A stretch of DNA of 64,000 bases from Plectrocnemia conspersa (GCA_009617715.1 VTFK01000463.1:1-64000); one strand, 5' to 3'. Shown: positions 13,991 through 26,984, counted from the first letter of the stretch. A program made the numbers and translations. The notes: generated by a model from the letters alone, not told the origin.

Positions 13991-14225
13991 AAAATATTCC
14001 TCATTCGTTAGATAATGTATGATTTAAGAAACGCATTTTTTCAAAATAACTATTTAAAAAAGTACATTCAAAAGTGCGAAATGTTGAAGTTGCCTATCTT
14101 ATAATTATTTTGGCATAGTATTTTAAGTTTTAGGTTAGAAATTCCATGGGATTCTCAACCTAGGTATTTAACGCATTTACTCGATTCTAAAATATAAACT
14201 CTCAAATAAATCGTTTGACATCGCA
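13991..14225 (-). pseudogene. Possible second LINE relic with VKYLG motif
   Basis: The minus strand reads VKYLG at about 14156-14170, the motif that follows the palm in jockey-type reverse transcriptases. The same nucleotides (cctaggtatttaacgc) occur in the clear LINE relic at 59780-60480. The rest is too decayed to align by eye. Confidence 0.35.
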
Positions 14226-14455
14226 CATCCATATTTTATTTAACGTAAGCTCTTATCACAGTAATAAATTTTCTTACGTACGCAAACGATAGTTAACGTA
14301 AAATTTTACGACGATGTCTCTTTTGGAATGCCTTAATACGCACTAGAATGCTGCAAGAACTCCGTTTATATCTCAAGATACTATTATACACAAACACACC
14401 CTTATACATATACATATAGAGAACGTTAGGTCCCACGAGGGATGTCCCGACGCCT

Positions 14456-14469
14456 GTTTCCATGGCAAC
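14456..14469. promoter_or_regulatory. RFX-type X-box
   Basis: GTTTCCATGGCAAC fits the symmetric RFX-factor consensus GTHNYYATRRNAAC at every constrained position. It lies in a GC-richer island of the large Pax6 intron, 13 nt before a perfect splice-donor sequence (CAG|GTGAGT, junction 14482/14483). Function is inferred from motif only. Confidence 0.4.
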
Positions 14470-15849
14470 AGTGATCTGTCAGGTGAGTATCGGCCTTTAA
14501 ATCGCGTGCGTGAATAAATACGCATTCGGGACAATAAAAAATTAAAATATCCGATGCTCAAGAATATACACATACATACATGCCCAAGTATACACAGCGT
14601 TGGGGTGAAATTTTTTCGGCGGGCCGTTTACTTTTGCGTGTAAATAATGTATGCAAACTGTAAAAACATTTTCGCGTGTAATTTCTATTTATTCTTCCTA
14701 ACCACCCTACCGCGGCCCTCCCCTCCCCTTACCCCGCTACCCCCAGAGAGCAGGGGTATATATTTACATTTTTCGCTTCGGCCTTGTGTGCCCAACAATG
14801 GATTGGAAATTGTTGGAAGGGGATCAAACAGTGTTATAGCGTGGCGGGAAATGAATACATTAAAAGGAATTAAGAGAGACTTGTTTTATTGGATATCGAA
14901 ATTTTTGGTTTATTTATAATCCATTAGTTTAAAAAATAATTAATTTAAATATTATAATATACATAGAAAATAAAAGTTAATTAATGTACACCTCTTTAAT
15001 TAAGATACTTTCATAAAATATGTCTAATAGTGTATCAAAAATAATTAAAGGATAACTCTGATTTTAGTATTAATGTTAATTTTATAGAAACAGAAAACAG
15101 GATAAAGTTGAACAAAAAAGAGGTAATGAAAAACGCTTTAACCGATTTGAAACAAAAGCTTTTTACGATTTGATTCACTGCCATTTACTCTCGTGTTCTA
15201 AATCGTTTCAAATTGTTTGCGGAAGGTTTAAATCGATGAAGTTGTATGAACAAAAAGGACCCTCCATCACTCGAGAACCCATTGTTGCCGATCCATTCAC
15301 ACAAAATTTTGACTTCGTAATCAACGCTGTTGACGTATATATGTACGTATTGGATATACATACATGCTGTATTAAATCTTATTAAAATTATTTAATATCA
15401 ACTTGAAAGCCTTTCGGCATCCACTAAATCTTTATGGCTGAATTTTCATACGTTGTGCAAACAGCTCAATCGTTAAGTGATTGAATTGGCCAGGTTCCGA
15501 GTAGAATCCTAACGAGTAACCTACGGATTAATGCAGCTCGTGCACTTGCTTTTGAAACTGTTTGAATAAAATGGAAAACTTTATTTAAAGTCTGAATATC
15601 CGATAAGTTCAATATAAAATGCGATTAGTTCTACATATCTTAATTTTTTTATAAAAAATATATGCGCGAAAGTTTTACAAATATAAATAAGGATTAAAAC
15701 AATTTATAATTTGCTATACTATAATTAAGTACAAACTATTTATTAATACACGTAGTTTGTAATTAAATAATTACATTGTAGCTCTTTTATTTTGCAAAAA
15801 TTAATGTATAACATGCAATAGCATAATTCACTGATTTTGACACTTCACA

Positions 15850-17110
15850 AATATTCAGCGATCTTCTTGGTTAAAAATTAATTCTGTTGAAATTAAATAA
15901 ATCGAGTATTTTTTATCTGATCTTTAAGTTCCATCACAATTTTGTTGCTCATTTCCATTAAATACAAAATCCTTCCAGAAACAGATTTAGCCCTTTGGTA
16001 ATTTTTAATAGTTCACTAATAAAATTGTCAACTTCTTAAGTTCGCATTCATTTTTGATCATATCTAAATATACAGCAATGGTTAAAAATTGATTCTGTTT
16101 CTCATTTTATTGCTGTTTTTTATAAAAAAGGTTTTCTTTTCTCTGGTCCTTAAGTTTCAACAGAACTTCGTTGTTCGTTTTTATTAAAAGCGAAATCCTC
16201 TTTTTTAGATTCAGATTCAGTGTTTTGATAATTTCGACTAGTTTTCTAATAACATCGTCAATTTCTTTAGTTTTTATCTATTCTTGAGCATATTTAAATT
16301 TACAGCAATCTTCTTGGTTAAAATTTGCTTCTTAGTTTTTTTCTAAAAAAGAGTCTTATTTTCCCTGGTCATCAAACTTCGTGGCTCATTTCTATTGAAC
16401 ACGAAATCCTCTTTTTTAGATGATTTGGTTCTTTGGTCATTTCAACTCGTTCGCTATTAACAATGTCAACTTCTTCAGTTTGCATCCACTCTGAATCATA
16501 TTTAAATATAAAGCGATCTTCTTGGTTAAAAAAATATTCTGTTGCTCATTTTTTTTTTTCTTAAAAATGCAAAGAAATGAATTATCTGCTCTCTGATTCT
16601 CAAGTCTCATTACAACTTCGTTGCTATTTCTATTAAAAACAAAATCCTTTTCTTTCAGATTTAGATTAAAAATTCAGTTCTGTGGTCATTTTGACTAGTT
16701 TTTTAATAACATAGTCAACTTTTTCATTTTTTATTTATTCTTGATCACATTTTAATTTACAGCAATCTTCATGGATAATTTTTTTCTGTTTCTCATTTTC
16801 TTGCAGCTATTCTTAAAAATAGTTTTCTTTTATCTGGACCTCAAACTCTAGTTCCTCAAGTTTAAATCTAGTTATTTAGTCATTTCAATTAGCTTGTTTC
16901 TTCAATTTGCATTCATTCTTGATCATATTTAAACAAACAACTTTTTTTTTATTTTCTAAAAAAATATATTTTTTTCGCTAGTCCTTAACTTTCATAAAAA
17001 CTTCGTTGCTGATTTCTATTAAAAACTAAATCTTATTTTACTAAATTCAGGTTCAGTTCTTTGGTTATTTTGCCTATTTCGCTAATAACATCATCAACCA
17101 TTTCAGTTTA
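15850..17110 (-). repeat. Decayed tandem array (about 215-bp period) with residual coiled-coil coding
   Basis: About six imperfect units recur, each with a version of cagcaatcttcttggttaaa, a cttcgttgctcatttctatt-like block and aataacatcgtcaa. The last marker appears near 16025, 16255, 16462, 16712, (16900) and 17090, so spacing is about 185-250 bp. Translated on the minus strand, the units give similar peptides: VDDVISEIGKITKELNLN (unit near 17090), IDDVIRKLVEIIKTLNLN (16255), VDYVIKKLVKMTTELN (16712), VDIVNSERVEMTKEPN (16462). All are interrupted by stops. It looks like the relic of a protein-coding tandem repeat, heptad-like and charged. The source gene is unknown. Confidence 0.6.
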
Positions 17111-20100
17111 CATACTATTTCTGAACAACTGAGGAGTGAGTTTATTTTATACGTTACTCAAAGCAGCATCGTATATATTTTACCAGCTTTATAAATGTTA
17201 TTTTCTGTTCATCGATAGAACTGCTTACCTACTAGGTACATATGGTCCGTAGATAATACTTTTTTTATTGTATGTATTATACATTTATTCATTATTTGAA
17301 TAATGGAGATTGTATTAGAATAAAAAAAAAATATTTGTACGTGTTTTCATTATAATCACATGGCGGTACGTTATTAACTAATAATAAAATATTTAATGCT
17401 ATGTTATTAGTTTTGCATTATTTTTCTACCTTCCGCATAAAATTATGACGAAACCAGTCCTCAACTTTTTTTTAGTGAGCCATATAAGAGTTTTGAAAAT
17501 ATTATTTAATGAAAAAATATTTTATTTTGCGATCCCCAAAAGTATTTTATATGTACAGCCTATTTTTAGATACTAGCATTTTCTTTGCTGACATATAAAA
17601 ATGTAAGAATCACTTTATTTTTATATATTACGCCTGGATTCAAGTTCATCGAAGGCGATTCTTAAATTCAGTGTATAATTGTATAATTAACTATGTTTTT
17701 CTGGAGTTAATTTTGCTGTTGATTCAATGACATTTTAGTAACTAATAATCTGTTAACCATAAAACAATCAATTGTAATATTGAGTCATTTTAATGAATAA
17801 AAAAATCAATGTCTATGAAAAAAACATTATTTAAATATTAAGAGAATCGATCTGTACCAATAAAAAAAAAAAACAGGTACCCAAAATAACATTTATGAGT
17901 ACATTTAGTGTCCGTTAATACTTAATTTTCCAGTAGCGAAATATCATAAATTTGCATGTGGAAATTTAACTTTCTCAACTTCGCTTGCAACAGTTTAGAT
18001 CTCTAATATATTCCAAAATAAAATAATAGATCTAATCAGCATTGTGCCACAAACGGAAAACATTTGCTTTTGACGCACTATATAGAGAAGCAAAGATAGG
18101 GTTGAGCCTATATCGGTTGAGTGCCGGTGGGCAGAATCAACCCACAAGTGGGTGGCCATATTCTATTTATAAGCGCCGATGGCAGCGCTCCAAACGTGCT
18201 CATTTCCATATTTGTTGATAAAGCCTTCCACGCTGACGTGGAAACGTAACACGCCAGATTACGCGTGATTTTCATTCGCTTTTCCACGTGTCTGCATATT
18301 ATTTATTATGTGTCGACATTATTCACAACTGCAAGGGAATACGTAATGACCCTGCAACCAGAACACGTGTTATAGCCGACAACAAGGTGATCGCAAAGTA
18401 TATTTACGTGATAAAATAAAAATTAACACATAATTAACAGTAGATAAGAACAACGTCTTGACAGTTCTGCATTTCTCCTACAATACATAGGTAGTAACTT
18501 TAATCAAACATTTAATTATAATAAATAAATAACATAAGCATTTTTTCTTATTGTAAATTTTTAATAGGTAGAGAGTTATGATAAAGAAACGATTGAAAGA
18601 CCTTTGAATGAACTCATTGAAGTTATTGAAGAAAATGACATTTTGATAGGCATTTAATTTTATGGTTTCAGGAAGTTTTATTTATAAAACTATCATATAA
18701 ACAGCATCAAGGATTATAAGTCGATCATAAAGTATAATATAACGTTTTAATATTTTCTAGACCTTATAGAAAATGTTGTCAAGATTTCCCCTATAGGAAA
18801 AAAAAAAGCTCTTTCAACCAACAATCAATCGGACTTTTATTATTAAAATCGCATCTGTCTAGATGTAAAGATATCCACAATTACCAGATGAAAACCCTGA
18901 TCGTTCGCTAATAGTAGCACTCGAACAACGCTTTGTGCACAATGAACGCATGCCATTCATAACGCACGTTCACTGTTTCAATTATTTCACTAAATTGCCC
19001 ATTCCGTGCACGCGCTGTAACCGATAACCACTTCAGTGTGCGAGTACTTGGTTTTTAATTTGAAACACTTGAAAAGTCGAATCGTTTTGGCACCGGTGGG
19101 GTAGCATGTGTGCCTCCACTCAACTATTACATTTTAATAGATGCCAAATTTAGCTAGTATTGAGTTCAATTCCCGCATCAGAATCTAATCTTGATTTATA
19201 ATAAAAATTGCAAGCTACTATCTAGTGATTATACAATTGTTTAAACGCATATTTAGTCTCATAATATGCTGAATATTCAATCTTAAGCTTAATATTGATT
19301 ACGGTTCGTATTTGCCTAGCTTTAGCCACCATTGTTTATTATCCAATCACACGGGCATATTCGTATGTATACCTATAGCACCGATCCTCTCTGGAGCTAT
19401 GATCTGATCCTGGTCGTGGGTTGTATGTGTTATATATACGTATGTGTCTGGCAGAGGGTACATTCCGGGGAATGCCCCACTAATGTATTGTCTACAGTGC
19501 GGTCAGTTTCCCGGTCTAGGTGTGCTGTTGGCAATTAGGTCCCAAGACACCGACCGCCCCTGGGGTCTGCAGCGGCGATAATGACCGGTGGGCACTGGCC
19601 GACGACATTTAATTGAGATTAGCGACGTGACTTTGTTCGAAATTAATCAATAAGACCGACCCTTACCTGCCCGGATGTCCCGAACGTGTTTGTCTTGCTT
19701 TATAAACACAAACAACAAACTATTGATAGCCTTTGCTGATATATTTTATATTGTATCTAAAGATAACTTTTTTAATTAAAAACACATTAAGTATGAAGCT
19801 ACAGCATTCTGCTTAAAAATATATAATGAATGTATACCAATAGATATGGTTTATTGTATGTCAAATGCAGAAAATTCGTCAAAAACAATTAGTTGAAAAA
19901 TTGCATTATAAATTATAGAAAATAAAGAAAAAACACTAAAGCATCAGTATCCTCTTTTTCATTTATTATATCAGTATCTAAATTACAAATATAGTCGTTC
20001 TGGTAAACCTTCTCCGTTATTGACATATATTTTTAGGAGCAACTTCGAAAATAATTTTCATTAGAAACATAGTCGGACTTTTGTATAAAATATATTAAAG

Positions 20101-22489
20101 CAATAAGCTGTTTATTTCTTCTTTCTTCAATTTTTGGTTTCAGCTATGAAAACATTTCTAATGATAAAATTCTATTAATTTCAGATAAGTTTTTCAGTAG
20201 AAAATCAAAAAATGTCGGATAACGAAATGACACAAAACCCGGGAATTCCCGGATTGCCTCGACACATAATCACTTGGCGATAGTAATATTTTTTCAATTT
20301 TCTTTCAATTTGCACATTTATTAGGCCCTTTTCAGTTTTTTTAGCTGTTTTAAATGATTTTTAACTAATAACTTTTATGCAAGCTCTAGAACTGTTATCA
20401 GATTTAAGTAGATTAAGCTCTAACATTATTTGAATTTCATCTCGGTTATTATAATTAATAAATATTGAAAATATAAGAGCATCAGATGTTTATCATATTT
20501 TTATCATAATAACAAACTATATGGTTTCATTATATAATATAAAACATTATTATTCTCACATGTCATTATCTATTAAAATAATTTAAAATTTGGTTTTAAT
20601 AAAACATAAAATATCAGTTCATAAATATTTGGAATTATATTAAATTATTTGATATTCAATCAACTTGTAGTTACGTACTCTTTATTGGTTTTTGATGAAT
20701 ATAAAATATACTATATATATACATATTTATTAAATATAAAACCATATCTAATCCTACCTTTTGGCAATTATCCGGTGATTCAACATTTGTTTTACATTAA
20801 TACAGATTCATTAAGTAAACAAATTAATTTTTAAATATGATAATTCTGAGTAATACAATCTATTTAAAAATGTATTTTAAATTTGTCAGAATTTGCTTAG
20901 GCATTTTTTTATACAGGAATTAAAATAAACTCTCTTTTATCAATAAAAGTTTTTTCAGTTTGGCAGTAATTTATATAGGACAATAAAAAGCGGGTGCGAT
21001 ATAACACATAAGAACTTGCATATCAATAAAACATATATGATATCTCGATAAAGTTTGTGAACTACAGTTTTATATTATATTATAAAGTTGAGTTAATCAT
21101 TTTGTAATAATATTTAAATCGGGGTGCACAAGTGAGGCATATAAAGCACTGCATTAAATCGAATTTCTTTGTATTCAAAGCGCGCATTTAACAGTTGTAT
21201 CGTTAGTACTCTTTCGCCCCTTGGCAAGAGAAAAGTAATCCTCGAACTTAAATAAGGGCGCGTGTTGCATTACACGAAATTCTTCTGTGTGCCAAACATG
21301 TAAGGCTATTTTCATGCCCTCACCGTTCGGACAGAAAACAAACGCACAGAGAGAGCCAACCCTCGTTCGTCCCCTCGCCCGTTTACCAGAAGGGGACTAG
21401 TGGAAAAGCGCCATTCATTCGCCGCGCTTTACCACCGAAGGCATTGGTAGACAGGAAAGAAATGCCGATGGAAATTCCTGCCCCTTGCAAATCGTTCTTG
21501 GCAACTCGAACGCCGGGGGTGAGAATGGGCGTAGGATTCGCACACAGGGGTTGCACTGCGCATGTCCCCTGCAAAGCCTCCTCATTACATTATGTAATAT
21601 TTCCCCAACCCTACCGTCATGGGGTAGAGTTCGTTAGGTGGATGAAAATATTGTAGGTACGCAGGGGGTGGCGATGGCATGTAAGGCTCTCGGGGGTGGG
21701 TGTGTATGCCAGACACCCTCGGAGGCCGCGTACGAAAACAAAGGACTGTTTGTGGCATGCTTTTGTATTCGATGAAATTTATAATGACGTTGAAAAATAT
21801 ATCGTTCGTGTGATATCTGGTTTTGATACAATTTGTGTGTTTCGCAATCCAAATTTCAATCTCGTCCAATGTCGTGTACAGCGCGTTTGAACGTGTTCCA
21901 AACGCGTAACTATTATGAATACATTTTTTTATTTAGGTAAATACCGGAAGCATTGCCTTACAGCTTAATTATGCCCATTAATCATTAAGAAAATTTTCAT
22001 TGCATATTAAAATATAGAATTAGATAAAACATGATTTCTTCGCAATTAGGTGTTGATCCGTTGATACCTATTTTATGTATTTAATCTGCTAAGCTAAAAA
22101 AACCTAAGCGAATCTTCGGCCCTATTTATAAATTAAAATATTTTATTACCAGTTGAAAGATGCTGTATTTAGACCTTACCATTACGAAATAGGCGTACTA
22201 TATTTTAATTTGTTTAGTAATAATATGTCTAAATTTCCTTGCAATAGTTAGTTAAATTTGATTTGAATATAGCATTTAATTTAGTTCTCAATTTAGACCA
22301 CCTATTTTTTTTAGTATACTATTGCTCAAATTGAACAAGACAAATGTTCGAACATTTCATTTTATGACCTGAAAACTACATTTTAAAAGCATGTATCGTA
22401 TTTTTAATTGGTAAAATTAAAATCCATAGTTTTTACTATCAATCGTACTTAACGGTGCAATATTTGCAATATTAATTTATTTAACTTTA

Positions 22490-22740
22490 AGTTAAATTTA
22501 AATTAGTGGCATAATAGGTTGCCCTAACACGTCACAAAGGTAAAAAACAATACATAGTATTATTATAATAAAAGTAAGATAAAAAAAAATGCATAGAAAG
22601 AAAGAAAAAAAATCATATATAAAATTAAAATTAAATTATTCGAACTGAACCAGCTCCTCGTTACCGACATTAAACATATCAATATGCAACGCTAGCATAT
22701 GATGGCAATAGCCATTTGCGTAATGCATAATGCAGTCGCC
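22490..22740 (-). pseudogene. LINE 3' end (copy C)
   Basis: The block attcgaactgaaccagctcc...gacattaaacatatcaatatgcaac matches the C-terminal/3' regions of LINE copies A and B (11395, 13118) in the same orientation. It is preceded, as in copy A, by a degenerate form of the ccctaacacgtcacaaagg repeat and by A-rich sequence. Only the last 200 bp or so survive. A small inverted piece (acgaggagctggttcaa) is also seen at 44500. Confidence 0.6.
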
Positions 22741-23037
22741 TACTCAAGAGTTCTTTGAGCATCTCAATCAAGTTATATATATACCATGTAATAAATATAT
22801 ATCTGATATGTTAAAAGTATTGAATATGTAAATTATGCCTCTATTAATTATTATGTATATTTTGACACTATTCTCGTATTAATTATAAATAAAAATATAA
22901 TTTATCTAATTCTAAATATTAATGAACTTTAAATGGTTTAAGGTTAAATTTGATAAAATGTATATAGAGCAATTATTAGTATGTTTTATTTTACTTTATA
23001 TGTATATATTATATATATTATATATATATATATTATA

Positions 23038-23040
<3 letters not shown>

Positions 23041-23081
<41 letters not shown>
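23041..23081. repeat. (TA)n microsatellite
   Basis: A pure TA run of about 40 bp lies in a wider TATA-rich tract (22995-23125). The 86-codon open frame across it is an artefact of the repeat. Confidence 0.95.
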
Positions 23082-23085
<4 letters not shown>

Positions 23086-23469
23086 TAGTATTTGTATTAT
23101 TTTACTTTATATGTATATATATATATGTATAAGCACACAGCAATATTGCATATCTCGTAGTATCAGAAGTCTTCAAATTTAATGTACAAAAAATAATAAT
23201 CATTTAAACAAAAATAAAAAATCATACTAATGTTGTTTAGTGTCACATATTTGATTTACCTTTATATTGTACAAGAGATGTGTACTCTTCAAGGCTTCAA
23301 AAAATGAAATTAATTTGCAATACATAAAAATAAAGAGGCAAAAGCAGCGTTTTTCCTGTATTTGTCTTAACAAAAACTCGGTTCTTTTGTGATCTAATAT
23401 AATATTGCAGGAAGGCGATCTTATAACCTTCGCCAAACAAGAAAGAGCGCTGCGCCCCCGCGAGCGACC

Positions 23470-23690
23470 CTAGCGCTAAAGGGCAAAAGGGAGGAAAATA
23501 AAAGTTGAAATGAAAAATAAAAAAAAAACGGAAAAGAAAAAGAAGGAACGACGAAGAAAGGGAAAAAAAGAGGCGCGCGAAAGGGACGCGCTAGCCGCGC
23601 ATGAACAAGAGGAAAGGAGCCGCGGCGGAATGAAATAAAATGAAATAGAGAAAAAAATTGTGGAAAAAATAGCACAAAGGGAAGCTTGGT
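23470..23690. repeat. Polypurine-rich tract
   Basis: The + strand is strongly A/G-biased (runs such as cggaaaagaaaaagaaggaa), and the minus strand is C/T-rich. It lies in a GC-richer island of the large Pax6 intron. The long minus-strand open frames here come from the pyrimidine bias (Phe/Ser/Leu-rich) and are not convincing genes. Confidence 0.6.
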
Positions 23691-24979
23691 GGAGATAAAA
23701 CGAAATTGGAGTTATCGGAGCGTGCACAACAGTTGTCGGACGGGCGTGGGTTGGGTCGTGTGTAACGAAAAGGGCCCCGGCCATTTTTCCGCAAGATTTT
23801 TCCGAAACAGAAAATCTTACTGTCTCGCATGACGACGACAACAACTCTCTATCTCCCTTGCTCTCTTCCCTTATTCGTACGCTGATTAAAAACGAACTGC
23901 ATCGAGGGATGACGGACCCTATTCGAGCCATACACAAACCCTTTGGATGACTTCAAAGACCGGTCATGGCCAGGGCGCATCCACAAATATGCGCTCCAGA
24001 ATTACAATAATTTAAACCTTTATGACTAAATTTTTTGGTAACACACAAACTATTGCGTGTTACTGAATTAATTTTAAAAATTTATAATATTAAAAATAAT
24101 GATAAATGGTTAATGGTTACATTATTTATCAACACCAATTTTTCCCAAATAATATTTCATCTGACATATCTAAATAAATAAACATCATTATTTTATCTAG
24201 ATAGAAAAACACAAGATTTTTATGTAGACTTTGTGATTGAACTCACTGTTTTACATCAAAGATAAAATAACTTGATTTATATGTAGAGCTCTAGACTCAG
24301 AACTTGTCCGATTGCGTGTGTGTGAGTCACAGGGTGTTTGATGAATGTTTTACATTTTGTTATTAATTAATTTTCTAATATTATTTTTGTGTAGCATTTA
24401 TTTTTAAATAATAAATGAAGCAGATCGTATTTATGTCAGATTTTCAATGGACTGTTTTTTGTTGCAATTATGTTCAAACCATTTTTTATACCTGGATAGG
24501 GATGGTTTATTGACATGGAGCTGGCGGAAGGGATTATTTTGTCTTACTTGTCGCATTGTGATAGTTTTACTAAAGTAATATCAATGGTTCTTCCATGGAT
24601 CTTTAGAATTTGTAAACTTGGTATGTATATGGTGAATTTAGAATTTAAAATTTGATTAAATTATATTAAATACTTTAGAAATTATGACGATTTTAAAATG
24701 TATTAAATACGTGAATGACAACCTCGAGTGCGTACTAATTTTACCTTTTGTCACATAAAAAATACCTTATCAGTTCACTAAAGTGATCGCATGAAGATAA
24801 AACAAAGATAAAGCAGTTTCCAGAATTTTGGTTTATTATATATCTTAGTGTAAGAATTATTTAAAAGCCAAGGTAGAGTATTAACTTAAAAATATTTTAT
24901 TTAAATATAAATCACAACAACAGAAATTATAAAAAATACATACATATATAATTAATATAAAAATTGCAGACAAATTAAT

Positions 24980-26382
24980 CTATTCATCAAAGGAATCTTC
25001 TGAACTAGAGTCTGAATCTTCGTTTACACTAAACACTAAATTCATATTATTCATAATATCATCCATGGCAATATCGTTGATTTCATATTTTTTTTCAATT
25101 TTTATTGCATTTCGGCAGACATTACTCCATTCGTTGGCAGTTATAATATTTATTTTTTCTTCCACTAGTTTTTTGACCGAATCTATTGTCATCTCGACAT
25201 TTCTAGAGCCCACATAGCCTTTAATAGAAGACCAAATTTTTTCTATGGGGTTGAGATCGGGGTGATATGGTGGCAGCCTTAATACATCGTGACCAAATTC
25301 ACGAAAAATAGCATCTATTTCAAATTCTTTAAATTTGGACTTATGAATACATACCAATTTATACAGTTCGACCTTCAACATATTTTGTGAAAAGGGTATG
25401 CCTTTTCTCGAAAGCCACTCTATCATTTCAGCCTTTTTTGTGTTTGAGGTTGGAGACGGGTTTAGTTGCTTATTGTGATAAGGCGCATTATCAATTATCA
25501 CCACCGATCTGGGCTCTAGATTTGGAATTAGCATCTCGGTTAACCATTTTTTATAATTTTTAAAGTTCATGTCGTCATGGTAGTCTCCCGTCTTTTGATG
25601 CGATTTATATATCAAACATGCGTTCGGTATAAATCCTGCCTCACTGCCAGCGTGTACAATAATAAAACGAGAACCTTTTGATACGGGCTTTCGAATACCG
25701 CTGTCCGATGAATCGCCCAAGCCATGGATGAAACGTGTGTGGTGTGAATATATGTTTCGTCAGTGTATACAATAACTCTTCCTTCTTGTCTGTATCGTGC
25801 AATATTTTTTAAAAATACAATCCTTTTGTATACAACATCGCTTTTTTCTTTTAAATATGGGTAATTGTCACGCGTTTTTGCCCATTTAAATCCTAGATCA
25901 TTGACAATTATTCTACCCAATGTCTTTTCCGATCCTATAAATGATATCGATTCCTTAACAACTGGGTAAATTTTGTTTACGGTTGGCAATTGTTTATGTG
26001 TTAAGTGGAAATTGTGTAAACATCTTCTAATCACTGATTTGTCAAAATCATCTACTACAATTTTTTTACTGCAAACCCTTGTTTTCTTCGGAGAAGTTAT
26101 GGCCATCCCTATTCCGTTATTTTTAAAATCCCGAATGATTTTTTGTACCCGTTTGATAGATAACTTTGTCGCCTCGGCAACCTGTTTCATAACGGGCTCT
26201 ACTACCTAAAAATACACACATTATTTAATATATAAATATTTTGTCTATATTATTATGTTATCAATAATTACCGATTTGCTAGTATCGTCCATCTTTTTAA
26301 AATATGTATATACGTTTAAAACCATTTCTTTAGTTTGTCCCGATAATGCTCTTCCTTGTCCTAATTTACTGTATTCCGACAT
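24980..26382 (-). pseudogene. IS630/Tc1/mariner transposase, spliced and frameshifted, DD82E type
   Basis: This is a cut-and-paste DNA transposase. Exon 1 (26382-26272, 37 codons) starts MSEYSKLGQGRALSGQTKEM. An intron of 66 bp (26206-26271) has GT/AG ends and is phase 0. Exon 2 runs from 26205 to a TAG at 24980. The N-terminal part has a helix-turn-helix (AEATKLSIKRVQKIIRDF). Catalytic motifs are YTDETYIH (first Asp), VIIDNAPYHN (second Asp) and HPDLNPIEKIW (Glu). I count 82 residues between the second Asp and the Glu, which fits the DD82E (Sailor) group of the superfamily. Around 25720 the frame shifts by one base just after SSMAW, so the frame breaks between the first and second catalytic Asp. 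The C-terminus is acidic (SDSSSEDSFDE). Restored length would be about 440 residues. Confidence 0.85.
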
Positions 26383-26484
26383 CTCAATACTTGATAAACA
26401 CCGTGTACTCAACAGACGACAGCTTCGCTCTGTGCCAATGGCCTACTGACTCACACCCATTCTACCTAACACCAACAGGCGCGT

Positions 26485-26634
26485 GTGGTGAAATATATTC
26501 CCTTTCGCTCGCTCGCGTGTTAAGGGACGAGAGTGTGTGAGCGATAAGGGGATACGGTCCGAATGCCCTATCTCTCACTCACTCTAGTCACTTAACACGC
26601 GAGCGAGCGATAGGGAAAGTATTTCGCCGCTACC
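26485..26634. repeat. GC-rich inverted repeat inside the Sailor-like element
   Basis: Two imperfect arms of about 65 bp (26485-26550 and 26566-26634) face each other across a short loop. The core cgctcgctcgcgtgttaag (26506-26524) is perfectly complementary to 26591-26609. It lies upstream of the transposase start, so it may be subterminal binding sites or promoter-linked structure. Confidence 0.75.
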
Positions 26635-26984
26635 GCTTGATCCTAAACCATCCCTATGTTATCGCCGTCCACTAAAAATTACGTCAAAAAATTACAGGGT
26701 CCAATCAGTGCAGATTAGTATACATATTTACTCACACTATTGCAATAGGACAAGTTACGTGTCTAGAGCTATACATATATCACACGCATATTTCAACTTA
26801 ATCATTATTTTTTCAATGCGATTCTATTTATAAAAATATTTTATGAAATTCATCGTTGTTTCATAATCTTTTGCATTATTACAATACTATTTTTATTATT
26901 TATATAAATAGCTTTAAATTTGTGATGTTTTAATATTTAAACAATTAAGTATTAGTAGCGATTGTTTGAGAATTATTACTCGAA

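Larger units (their letters stand above)
24496..26657 (-). mobile_element. Sailor-like (DD82E) Tc1/mariner-superfamily transposon
   Basis: Both ends carry the 14-bp inverted repeat ATAGGGATGGTTTA (24496-24509; complement at 26644-26657). If the TA inside it is the duplicated target, the element proper begins GGGATGGTTTA. A minus-strand transposase fills most of the 2.16 kb. Just inside the right end is a long GC-rich inverted repeat. It is nested in a Pax6 intron, antisense to the gene. The frameshifted transposase implies the copy is dead. Confidence 0.8.

Noticed and set aside
22922..23182. 86-codon Tyr/Ile-rich open frame
   Set aside because: It is the translation of a TA microsatellite and flanking TATA-rich sequence.
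23421..23937. Phe/Ser/Leu-rich minus-strand frames up to 153 codons
   Set aside because: They arise from a polypyrimidine strand; no domain, signal or splice support.
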